From the NCBI GenBank assembly GCA_037903355.1, contig JBAJFE010000004.1:3720001-3784000 (forward strand): DNA of 64,000 nt, written 5' to 3'. The notes below the pieces were generated by a model, which worked only from the letters and a program-made list of their open reading frames with translations, had not been told where the DNA came from and made no database searches. Source of the stretch: Trichuris trichiura (Eukaryota > Nematoda > Enoplea > Trichinellida > Trichuridae). Both the position numbers and the translations under genes were made by a program. Below are positions 10,801 to 21,654 of this stretch, in pieces (position 1 is the stretch's first letter; the number at the start of each line of letters is the position of its first letter).

Positions 10801-11661
10801 TGTTGCCTCCAAAGTATAGGCAACGGGCTCTTTAGGTGTTGTCCAAGCTGCTTAATCTTCCCTGGCAAACGGTGACCACTCTTCGCGATCTGCAAGAGAA
10901 GCTCAGGAAGGAGCTGCGCGAAATGCCTATTCTGGTTCGCCAGTACTTGCATGAAGACCCGTATGTTCAATCGGAAATATTAGGAATACTGGAATGCGAC
11001 GAAGCAGCTTTGGCTCCGCTACACCTTCAAGCAGGTGATTAAGAGTTTTTGATGAGGCGTACGAACTGACCTTATTACTTCAATGCGTACGTTGACTTTT
11101 TCGTTTCAGACGGCTCGTATCATCTGCATAATCGAGCTTTGCATGTTTACGAAGAGAGTCTTAGAGTTCACGACTTTCGTCGTATATGCGATGAAGCCGT
11201 AAAGCGGCATTCGCTGACGTCGAAGGAAGTGTGCAACGTTCGGCTGGGCGAGTTGTTGAACAAAAGTCACCTTTCCTGCTCACAGTTGTACGATTGCAGT
11301 TGTAAGGAGCTGGACGACCTTCAAGATTCATTAGTCAGGTGGCTGTCTTTTCTTTCGACTTTAATGTCACATTAAAGAATATATAACCTAAAGAACTGCA
11401 CGCTTCTAGCTAGTAATGTTACTTTTCTTAAAATTATTTCTTAGTGACTTCAAAGGGACGGTGTACGGAGCACGTCTCACTGGCGCTGGATGGGGCGGAT
11501 GTCTTGTGGCGAACATTGACTCTGAGGGTGCCGAGGCGACCGTAGAAAAGATAAAGATGAGTCTGCTGAAGGATCGATCCAAGCCGGAAACGACAAAACC
11601 GGATCTGTTCTTGTGCGCGCCGTCAGCTGGTGCAATTGTTCGGTTTATCAAGGCGAGTTGA
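7838..11661 (+). CDS. GALK2: GALK2-type N-acetylgalactosamine/galactose kinase (GHMP family)
   Basis: ATP-dependent sugar-1-kinase of the GHMP superfamily. GALK2 enzymes phosphorylate GalNAc, and galactose at high concentration, in the cytosol. Eight exons (7838-7928, 8016-8142, 10160-10293, 10346-10578, 10627-10782, 10836-11034, 11110-11338, 11445-11661) join to 461 residues; human GALK2 has 458. The signature GRVNLMGEHVDYN is at residues 26-38. The ATP loop PVAAGLSSSSA is near 128-138. GGGMDQ with the catalytic Asp lies at about 184, and LTGAGWGGC at about 401-409. The GGGMDQ and ECRLAAK segments favour GALK2 over GALK1. Intron 2 is 2017 nt while most others are 48-106 nt. The exon 3 donor is best explained as GC (TCG|gcatga), because no GT donor lies in the needed phase. 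The start follows an acceptor-like ttttag by 3 nt. Confidence 0.92.
8143..10159 (+). other. Large GALK2 intron 2 with dispersed repeat
   Basis: A 2017-nt intron in a gene whose other introns are about 48-106 nt, so it has probably grown by insertion. ORFs within it (for example 8741-8971 and 9765-10043) show no known domain. The segment from about 9543 resembles that at about 3838. I see no complete element with terminal repeats. Confidence 0.5.
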
Positions 11662-14389
11662 CGACAACGACGACAAATCAAGCACGTCGCCGCTTGTAGT
11701 TAGCCGAATATGGCACGTTATTCTTCCAAAAACATGTTATCCCATTGTTTTTCTACTGCTCGCGAAGAAGAACTGACTTTAGTTGTACGGTTTTTTGCTC
11801 CCATCCGTCGCGTTGCTTGTTAATTTACGATGGCAGAGAGAAAAACAAAAATGTCATGGAAGAAATGAATTTTAAACTATTGCGTTACGTGTTTGGTAGC
11901 TGGCGTACTCGTAAAGCGGTTAAAATCGTCGGGTTCGATCTTCGCTGACTACTGTACTTTTAAAATGCGATTTTCAAGTTATAAAGCTTTCGAAACTAAC
12001 ATTGACATGTCTGAGTTCAACAGCAGTTTTGCATACATGCAAATCGTTTATCGTTCGTGCTGGGGCAGCCAACTGAATTGTGCCAAACTTGTGGTCCTAT
12101 CCTTTTCTTATCAACGAGACAAACAATGTTGTGACTTTCAAAGTAGGGCTATCAGCGACAAGGATAAAATAACGCTGAACTTACCGTCTGCCTTGCAGCA
12201 CGAAGTCGCTCATAGGCAATCTGGCGTGAAAACATAAGCATATACCCGAAGTCAACTTCGGCTTCTTGCCAGTACGAAATCTCATTTGTGAAGTAGCGCT
12301 TCATTTGAAAACAGTCGTGTAGCACTTTTTGAAAATAACAGTATCCAAAAAATGATCTTCAGGTCCGACTAGCAGTTTGGAACGTAAATTGGGTGCTGAT
12401 TGGTCATGAAGAATACGATTTCAACCTCTGTTTTTGGACAAGAAATTTTTTACCAACTGCTTTTAAAGCCCTACACAGCGCACTTGTTATTTTTCAAGGC
12501 GTTACCGTTATTTATCAATCAGTGTAAAGTTGAATGAGTTGGACAGCAATGAGTCTGTTGTTCTCCCACTTAGCGCACTCATTGTTTGCTCCATTACCGT
12601 GCTGGCACTTATTTTTGTCAATGCTATTCTCGGAGAAAAAAATTCGGCTCTTTTCCATTAGACGCCTGAGGAGTACGGTAGGTAAAAGTAAAATCAAGTT
12701 TCTTTCATCCTCATTACCGCATGTAGCCTAAACAAAAGCCATTGCTGATTTTAGATTTAAGTTTAGGATATGTCGCTTTGATTTTAGGTTTATGCTTAGG
12801 CTGCCAGTTCTGGGTCGTTCTCGAAGGTTTGCGTCACAAAAAAAGGATAATTATACGCTGGTTGTTCTTCCTTGCAGTTACAGAAAAAATTTGAGGTTCT
12901 CATGGGGCAAACCGGCAATAGGCTGTTGCATAGTTTGGGATACTTTAACAAACAAGCTCGGAGCAAGATGAAAAAGCCAATCCGAAAAGAAATTGCTCTC
13001 ATACGCGGGTTTTCTATTTGCCAGCATAATTTGCTTCGTGCTGTATTTTTTACCGCAGTGTTAAGCAGTGCAAACAAAGGACAATGTTCAAATAGTCCTC
13101 ATCAAGTCATGTGCTCAAAAATAGCGTTGCAACATAGAGTATAATTGAGAATTTAACTTTTTTAATTTTAGGTGACGTTAAATCAAACGCCCGCGAACAA
13201 AACCTCATCGGATTTTTCGCCAGATTCACTTTTACCGTAACTATCCTGCAGATACTTTATCTGAGACAAAAATTTTGTCTTTCACCGTTGAAACAATTAA
13301 TTGGGACATTATGAAACTGATGAAACAGTTTCTATTAATACATTTCAACTAGTGTTAAAGTGGGTCATATCAGACAAAATTTTTCGCTTGGAATGCTTAA
13401 CACCAACTACAGCTTATGCGCGGTGTTACGGAGAACACGCTGCCCGTAAGAGTATGGCAATAAAAGCCGGCATACTGTATAAGCTATGCAAAAGCTAAAA
13501 ACTCATCAAAAAGCTCGGTTACAGCTAACTAACTTTGCGCATACTGAAACAGTTTTTTTGTAGTTTAGCGCTTAGGACAAATCTGTTTTTTATCCACTTA
13601 GCGTTTTAGGATTAAGGCTTTGCAAAATGAGGCGATTTTTTGAAGCAACTGAATCGTCAGCTCTTCGACCGGTTGTTTGCTGTTCATTTTGTACCTTAAC
13701 TATCTTTCTTACTGTAGTGCCTTTTTGTACTAATTATGTCTGGGAATCGGCGTTAACCGGCTAACCAGTTTGTTTTCCTTTAATTGCACTTCCGTTTCTC
13801 AGAAGATCGACCTTCCCGTGAAACTACATTTCAGTGAGCAACAGCGTTTATATCAATTTTTAAGAACACTTAACTTACCGCTTTGTTGGGCAGGTTCCGG
13901 CACCCCACTTCAGACGGCGCGTTAATAATAAGTTTAACTTTTTCTCCGGAAGCACAGAAATAGTCGTTTTTTTAGCTGTAAAGCCAATTTTAGTGCTATT
14001 CCCGCAACGTTGTATACTTTGCTTTACAAATGCATGCTGCGCTGTTGATTAGTAACTTCTTTTCTTGATTTTATTGCAAAGAGTATTACCTTAAGTTAAA
14101 TTAAAATTGCCGTTTTAACTAAAAGCTTAATTCTGACGCAGGTGGCGTTCAACAAGTCGTGCCATCATGAAAGGGTGCGCAAGTTCATACGGTAGTAAAT
14201 AAAGGAAAAGTTTGGTTAAGTAAAGGTTGGCCTTAGTTAGCTCGCTATTTACGCGGTAGCAAACGTCCGAAATGTGCTTCCGGTGTTTTGTCGAGTTTAA
14301 ATTTCCATTTTAAATTTTCAACGCTTTTTAAACAGATTACTGCAGTCGACTTTATATTCACCTTTTTGAGGTACTCGTGAGCGACCGAA
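11662..14389. other. Intergenic, no gene recognised
   Basis: About 2.7 kb between GALK2 and the sirtuin gene. Several short ORFs (such as 11893-12237 and 12872-13144) lack any recognisable domain or splice context. I see no RNA gene, terminal repeat or coherent repeat. Confidence 0.4.
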
Positions 14390-15989
14390 ATGTCAAGCTA
14401 CGAAGATGACATAAGGCGAATCATGTTTTCGAGAAATGTGTGGGTAGCTATAAAAAGTAGGCAATCGAATGTGAATGTCTTTGTTAGTGGTTAAATCCCA
14501 ATTCAGAGCAAGCTGCTATGGCAGGACAGTTGGCGATGGCTGGAAAATGTCCGATGGAGATAATAGAAAGGCTTCTCGGGAAAAAAACGGTGTTCACTGG
14601 CGCCGTAGACCACACCAGAATGGCATGGAAGGCCTTGCAAGAGTTCTTACAAATGCCACCTCCAAGAACACCATTGTTCAATGGAGCAGGTTTGCCGGAA
14701 GTGGCGCAGTTGATTATGCGTTCAAAGAGAATTGTTGTAGTCGCAGGCGCGGGAGTAAGTGTACGAGTTCATTTGTACTTTTATTAGTCCACTTGCTGGC
14801 TTTAACTAGATTTCCGTTTCCTGCGGTGTACCCGATTTCCGTGGCATAAGTGGCCTCTACAAGATGCTGAAGAAAAAATATCCGATGTTAGATTATCCCG
14901 AACAAGTATTTAACTTAGACTTTTTCGATGTCCACCCGGAATTGTTCTACGAGGTCGCCAAAGTAAGCGAACTGCCTTGCTAACGCGTCATTATGGAATG
15001 AAATTTCCTCTTTTCAAGGAATTGTATCCTGCTGGGCTTCGTCCATCATTGACTCATCAGTTTCTTGCTTTACTTGAAAAAAGAAACAAGCTTCTGCGTA
15101 TGTATACCCAAAATGTTGACACGCTTGAAGAGAAAGCCGGTATTAACAATGTCGTTTATTGTCACGGTTAGTTAAAGCCATTCCAAATACTTTTTGTCTT
15201 TTTCGTAAATACAATTGCGCAATCGTACTGTAGTTAAAAGAATTCAGGTTCATTAGTTCACCTATCGATCGCGTAACGCGTATTCACCCTAACTTTTATG
15301 AGTGTGATCTTAGTTCCTCTCGGGAAATCTAAGAAAACATGGAAAGAAATAAGGCAGTACAATTATTCGATCAACTTGCTAACAGTGTAAAGCTTTTCTA
15401 GGCTGCGTATGAAATAGGAAAATTGTCATAGCTTAACCTCGATTTGAAGTTTTTGTTCTTTATGCGCAGGTTCGTTTGCCACGGCAACTTGTCGAACTTG
15501 CGGAGTGCAAGTAGAAGGCGCGAAAATAGAACGTAAAATCCTTGCGCAGGTAAACAGCCCAAAATAACGCATGCGTTATGTCGTGTACTTTTTTTTTATC
15601 GAAAGCTTACTTTTAGAAAGTTCCACATTGCAAGCGTTGCAAAGCGCTTGGTCAAGTATCCGTGATGAAACCGGACATAACTTTTTTTGGGGAATCATTG
15701 CCGGCTGAATTTTTTCATTACATTAGCGTAGACATGGAAAGACTCGACTTGCTGCTCGTTGTTGGAACTTCGTTGAAAGTAAATCCGGTCAGTTTAATTC
15801 CAGGTGATTTTTGTTGTAGCTTGAAAATACCGCCACGTTAAGCGGTATATTTTAGATTCGGTACCTTTGAATGTACCGCGAGTATTAATCAACTGTGACA
15901 AGGTGGAGCAGACTTTCGACATAGACATTATCTGCCGTTGCGATGACGCTGTCAGCCAGCTGATGGAAATGATGGGGGAAAAGCTATAG
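14390..15989 (+). CDS. Sirtuin, class I (SIRT1/Sir2-like), compact form
   Basis: NAD-dependent protein deacylase. SIRT1-class enzymes deacetylate histones and transcription regulators. Seven exons (14390-14437, 14488-14754, 14810-14962, 15019-15166, 15470-15549, 15617-15803, 15856-15989) give 338 residues. The Rossmann motif [16 protein letters not shown] is at about 102-117, TQNVDTLE at about 186-193, and catalytic His205 lies in YCHGS. The zinc ligands are two CxxC pairs (Cys213/Cys216 and Cys237/Cys240), with [13 protein letters not shown] and [15 protein letters not shown] following. The GSFATA segment and the spacing match SIRT1/Hst2-class better than SIRT4-7. It is far shorter than vertebrate SIRT1 (about 750), so the long disordered N- and C-terminal arms are missing or encoded elsewhere. 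The weakest part is the first 16-codon exon; its 50-nt intron keeps frame. Confidence 0.9.
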
Positions 15990-17548
15990 CGGAATTTGAT
16001 TCCACTTTTGGGAAGCACTTCGACGTGCATGTATCAGTGATAACACGAAGATGGAAATAACACGCACTCTCGAAGGGAACGAACGAAAGAGCTGTCCAGC
16101 ATCCTTAACTCCACACGCGAGCAATGTCACATGTAATGACGTCACTGGCCCGGTCGAATTTTCCAGTACAGTTCAGTCCATACGGAGTATGCAAAAAAGC
16201 GGAGCGTTTGGGAAAAGCGTATTTCTGTCATGAGCTATAAGGTGGAACGGCGAAGATCATTAGCCTATCGCTCGTCAGTGTATAGTTCTTAGCGTAGATA
16301 CTTTTTTTTGCATGCGTATGGGCATAGAAATTTAAATTTTGCAATTCTATTTCACGAATGTTGTGTCAATCAACTTCTGGTTCGCAGTTCTTTCGTTAGT
16401 CGTTCCCTGCTTGTCGGTTTTTTTCACAAAGTTTCCGAGTGATCATCAATTTTTGCTAATAAAAATTTAGGACAATTTTACGTTCGCGCAAAGATCGTTC
16501 AGCTAATAAATGCCACCCGATCGAGAAGAAGATTAGAACCTTCAACTACTTTTTTAGGAACGGCGACATCGTTCAAACTAAAAACAGGAGTCGTAAATTG
16601 AAGCTAAATGGTCGGCTGATACTTGTGCCGCTTAAGAAAAATGGAAACGAATAGCTTACCTGGCAATGTACCTATCTATAGGTATACTGTAATTTTAAGA
16701 AGTTTTCTGCTCGTAAGCTGCGAAAAATGGCGTTGCTTAAAGTAGCATAACTTTACAAGCTTTACGAAAAAAGTAAGTTCTAAACTTTTGCTGTTTGGCG
16801 GTACACTTTTTTGATCATCGTAAACTGCTCCCCGCCGAGAACTAGTTATTTTCGAAGTGGAAATAATCTTTCGGTAAACTGCAAATGCAAATGTTCGTTG
16901 TTTAACACAAGTGTTTTTTAGGCTTCCTTACAACGGGAGTACAGTTTGAACATTTTTCGCCTCAAAAAGCGAGTCGTTTCATTGGTCTCCATAGCAGGTA
17001 TTACATGAACTTTGAGCTTAAAATAATTAGTATATTTTAAGAATAGAATTTACGAACTCCAATTTGCTTAATTAGGAGACGGCTAAAGAAATATGTGGCT
17101 TCTTACTTGATCTTACCTGCTTACTATTACAGACCGCTTTTCATACTGTGTTTTTGAACAAAGACGTTTTCCGGCGTAGTCTGCTGCGAAATTGGTCTCA
17201 CCTTGCTTCTTGTTTGAAAACCTTAGCTCTCAAGTTTGCTGCAGCTCATTTAATCGATAGTAAGTACGCCTATTTGTTGTAATTTCCTTTACCGCTATAG
17301 TGCATATCGTATTCCTCTCTGCCGCCTGGCCTTAGCAGTCGGTTTCTATTTTTGAGCGATTTTTTCAGCATTGAGTGCAGAATAGTTCATTTGTCTAAGT
17401 AAGACAAGTTTTTGATGTGTTTTTTTTTGTAATTCTTTATTTAATCCCGGACTTTGTGAACAATTCGACAAAAGCGTGTTTTGTTTGCCCGAATTTGGCA
17501 TGCGTACTATGCGCTGGTTCGTAGGTTTCATTGGGCTTCAACTGAGCG
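15990..17548. other. Intergenic between sirtuin and ISWI
   Basis: About 1.55 kb, AT-rich. A 60-codon plus-strand ORF at 16051-16233 follows the sirtuin stop and probably lies in its 3' UTR. Nothing else is supported, and no clear AATAAA signal was tied to the sirtuin. Confidence 0.4.
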
Positions 17549-20500
17549 ATGAACGAACCGGTCGACATGCCAGTCAAGCAGGAAGAGCCGCATGACAATA
17601 CAACAGCCGACAACGAAGTCGATGCTCTACCGGAACCTGTGAAAACTGCGTTGGAATGCATGTCTGACGGCGACGATGATGAAGAATTGCTGGACTACAA
17701 GGAGAAGAAAGGTCCGGGACGCCCGCCGACGAAAAAGGAAGTTGAAGAACAGGATCCTCAATTCCTTGAAGACCAAGCAAAGCGTTTCGAATTCTTGCTG
17801 AAGAAAACGGAACTGTTTTCTCACTTCGTCTCCAGCGGCCACAGTGTTCGAGGTAAAATTAAGTTTAGATATTTTGCTCGCTTAAGCGTGTATTTCTCAG
17901 AGGGAAAAATGCCGGTATCCCCGTTGAAGCTTAAAGGGCTTAAATCGGAAAAGGCTTTGCCCAAAGTGTCCTCCGTTGGCGATCATCGCCATAGGAAAAC
18001 CGAAAAGGAAGAAGACGAAGAACTATTGATGGAGGAACGTCGTAAGGGAGGCATCGTTTGCTTCGAGCAGTCGCCTTGGTGTACGCATTTGTTGATTGTC
18101 GTTGCTAATAGCGTTTTACTCTTTTTTTTTGGTGCAGACATCAAAAATGGCGAAATGCGCGACTACCAAATACGCGGGTTGAATTGGATGATTTCTTTGT
18201 TCGAAAACGGAATCAATGGAATTCTGGCGGACGAGATGGTCGCGTCCGTTTCCGCACAGAGTCCATATTTTGTAATCGTCGCTTTATTGCAGGGATTGGG
18301 CAAAACTTTGCAAACAATATCCCTGATCGGGTACATGAAGCATTACAGAAGTCACATGAGCAGTCCGCACTTAGTCATTTGCCCCAAATCGACCTTGCGC
18401 AATTGGGTTAACGAATTCAACCGATGGTGTCCGTCCATTCGTACTGTAGCGCTTATTGGTAGTCAGGAGGAAAGGCGAAAATTGATCGACGAAATTATAC
18501 TTCCCAGCCAATGGGACGTCTGCGTTACTAGCTACGAAATGGCCATTCGAGAAAAAAGCGTTTTCAAAAAGTATCACTGGAAATACGTGATCATAGACGA
18601 AGCGCATAGAATAAAGAATGAAAAGTCAAAGGTAACTGACCTCGCTTTTTTTACCAATAATTTTAACTACAAAATTCGCTTCGTTTCAAAGCGAGCAGCA
18701 GCCGATAAAATTCTTTTACGCGTTTTCTACCTTCAATTTTGCCTTTTTTCGTTCGCCTAACGCAAAATGACAATTTCTTTTTATGCAAATTTTAGCTGTC
18801 GGAAATAGTACGCGAATTTCGGTCGTCCAATCGGTTATTGTTGACGGGTACTCCCTTGCAAAACAACTTGCACGAACTGTGGGCCCTTTTGAATTTTCTT
18901 CTGCCCGACGTGTTCAACAGCGCCGACGACTTTGACGCGTGGTTCAATATCAACTCCTGTTTTGGCGACAACAGCTTGGTCGAACGTTTGCACATGGTAT
19001 CGCGGCGCTTTTGCGCTTCTTCGCGCCTACCGTAACTAACGCTATTGATCTCCAGGTACTAAAACCATTCCTTCTGCGTCGTTTGAAATCGGAAGTCGAA
19101 AAAGCTTTACCGCCGAAAAAAGAGCTGAAAATTTACATAGGTCTTTCGAAAATTCAGCGCGAATGGTTCGTATATTCGTTTGATTTTGAAATTTTTTTGC
19201 CGCTTACCCGCGCGTCCTTACCGTAGGTACACGAAGGTACTAATGAAGGATATCGACGTGGTCAACGGAGCCGGCAAGTTGGAAAAGGCTCGCCTCTTGA
19301 ACATCCTTATGCAGCTGAGGAAGTGTTGCAATCATCCTTATTTGTTCGACGGAGTTGAACCCGGGCCGCCGTACACGACGGATCAGCATTTGGTGGACAA
19401 TTGCGGCAAGATGGTTTTGCTGGACAAACTATTGCCCAAGCTGCAATCGCAAGGTGCCGCTTGGATCTCGAAAATATTTTTATTAGAAAAAAAGAGCGTT
19501 TTGCCTTTTGCAGGTTCCCGCGTATTGATTTTTTCGCAGATGTCTCGCATGTTGGACATCCTTGAAGACTACGCCCTTTGGAAGCAGTACAACTATTGTC
19601 GTTTGGACGGTTCGACGCCTCACGAGGAGCGCCAGGTTGGAATGCCAACAATCGCGTACGGCCATTGAGATATCTTGTTGTTGCAGGCTTCCATTGACGC
19701 TTTCAATCATCCCGACAGCGAAAAGTTTCTTTTCATGCTGACAACTCGAGCCGGCGGTTTGGGAATCAACTTGGCCACTGCCGACGTTGTTATTTTGTAC
19801 GACTCGGATTGGAACCCGCAAATGGACTTGCAAGCTATGGACAGAGCGCATCGGATTGGTCAAAAGAAGACGGTGCGCGTTTTTCGTTTCATTACAGAGA
19901 ATACGGTAGAAGAGCGGATTGTCGAGAGAGCGGAAATCAAGCTTCGATTGGATACGGTGGTCATTCAACAGGGTCGCTTAGCGGAAGCGCAAAAATCTCT
20001 TGGAAAGGGCGAAATGTTGACGATGATTCGTCACGGCGCCGATCACGTCTTTGCCGGCAAGGAGTCGGCCATAACCGACGAAGATATAGACGGCATTTTG
20101 GCTCGTTCCGAAGAGAAGACGGAAGCGTTGAAAAAACGGCTTGAAGAGCTTGGCGAAAGCTCGTTGCGTAATTTCGCGTTGGATACCAACGAGGGCACTT
20201 CGGTGTATCAGTTCGAAGGCGAAGATTACCGTAGTAAGCAGCGTAAACAAATCGGTTATTGGATAGAGCCGCCGAAACGCGAGCGGAAGGCCAACTATCA
20301 AGTGGACGCCTACTTCAGGGACGCATTGCGTCCCCACGTTGAGCCAAAGGCTCCAAAAGCACCGAAACCGCCGAGGCAGCCGCCAATACACGATTTTCAT
20401 TTTTATCCGCCTCGTTTGATGCGACTATACGAAATGGAGGTGTACTACTATCGCAAAACTATTGGCTACAAGGTAGGCGAAGGATACTTGTTTCTTTCCC

Positions 20501-21462
20501 GCGTACAAAATTTGTTGATTTAAAAATTAGGCGCCAAAGCTTCTTGACTTGCCGCCAGACGAGGCCGAGAAAAAGCAGAAGGAAGAGCAGCGTAAGATCG
20601 ACGAAGCGAGACCGTTGAACGAGCAGGAATTGGCCGAAAAGGAATGCCTTCTATCCAAAGGCTTTAGCAACTGGTCGAGGCGGGACTTTCAGCAGTTCGT
20701 TAAGGCTAACGAAAAGTACGGTCGCACCGATATGACCAACATTTCAAAGGAAGTCGACGGCAAAACGCCCGAGGAGGTGAACGGCCTCGCTTTGACGATG
20801 ATCAACTTTTTATTGTTACGCTTCTCTTCTTAAGGTGCAAAGCTATTCAATGACGTTTTGGGCTCGCGTCCATGAGCTTAACGACGCGGAACGAATCTTG
20901 GGGCAAATTGAACGCGGTGAAATGCGCATCCAAAAAAGGCAAAGTGTCAAGCGCGCTCTTGACGCCAAAATGTCCAAATACAAAGCACCGTTTCATCAGC
21001 TAAGAGTTCAATACGGTACAAATAAGGGAAAAAATTACATCGAAGAGGAGGATCGGTAGGTGTATGCATTTGTTGGTATGCAAATTAGGGTGTTTTTTCT
21101 TAGTTTCCTCGTCTGCATGTTGCATCAGATCGGCTTTGATAAAGAGAATGTCTACGAAGAGCTGCGTCAGGCTGTACGCGTTGCCCCGCAGTTTCGTTTC
21201 GATTGGTTCATCAAGTCTCGAACCGCTATGGTAAAAGAATTCGTGACGTCACAACGACGACGTCATCGCCTTATTCAAATTTTGCTTGTAGGAATTGCAG
21301 AGACGGTGCAACACGCTGATATCGTTGATTGAAAAAGAAATGGACGACGCCGAGGAAAGGGAAAAGGCCGGTCGAGGACGCGGCAAGTCCAAAGGAAAAC
21401 AAGGAAAGCGTAAGAACGACGACAGTTCCGGTAGAGGCAGAGGAAAACGAATTAGGGTTTAA
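17549..21462 (+). CDS. ISWI: ISWI / SNF2H chromatin-remodelling ATPase
   Basis: ATP-dependent nucleosome-spacing motor, the catalytic subunit of ISWI complexes in the nucleus. Thirteen exons (17549-17852, 17901-18080, 18138-18238, 18293-18631, 18796-18996, 19056-19165, 19227-19453, 19514-19635, 19687-20472, 20531-20776, 20835-21055, 21104-21230, 21292-21462) join to 1044 residues; human SNF2H has 1052. An acidic N-terminus with a GRPP AT-hook-like motif leads into the SNF2 ATPase. Walker A is DEMGLGKT and the Walker B/DEAH box lies at about 297-300. [10 protein letters not shown] follows, then helicase C with AGGLGINL and MDRAHRIGQ. The C-terminal HAND-SANT-SLIDE region includes [25 protein letters not shown] and [13 protein letters not shown], and the tail is basic with RGRGK repeats. 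The first three introns (48, 57, 54 nt) are multiples of three without stops, so a naive ORF reads through them. Splicing restores the conserved [14 protein letters not shown] and ADEMGLGKT. Confidence 0.97.
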
Positions 21463-21654
21463 TTCAACTTATCTTATGCAACCATTTCGCTTTACGTCAA
21501 AAAGTTAAACGCGTATTGTGGTACTGTACACAGTTATTTTTGAATTTATAAAACGTACATGTCGACAGCCAGTATGTTATGCAACGGGAGATGAGCTTTA
21601 AGCAGCGACATTCCATTATTGGAGCGTCGCTTAGTCCGACTCTTTCGACTTGCG

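Noticed and set aside
10677..10970. 22-nt intron (gtataggc...tttag) in GALK2
   Set aside because: Frame is wrong and size implausible; the 53-nt intron 10783-10835 restores an ungapped family alignment.
14475..14849. Alternative sirtuin start ORF (MSLLVVKSQ...)
   Set aside because: It is out of frame with the conserved sirtuin sequence; the acceptor at 14487/14488 gives the correct frame.
18042..18137. 96-nt intron in ISWI from cgtc|gtaagg
   Set aside because: It would remove the conserved FEQSPW segment; a donor at 18081 gives [14 protein letters not shown], matching ISWI.
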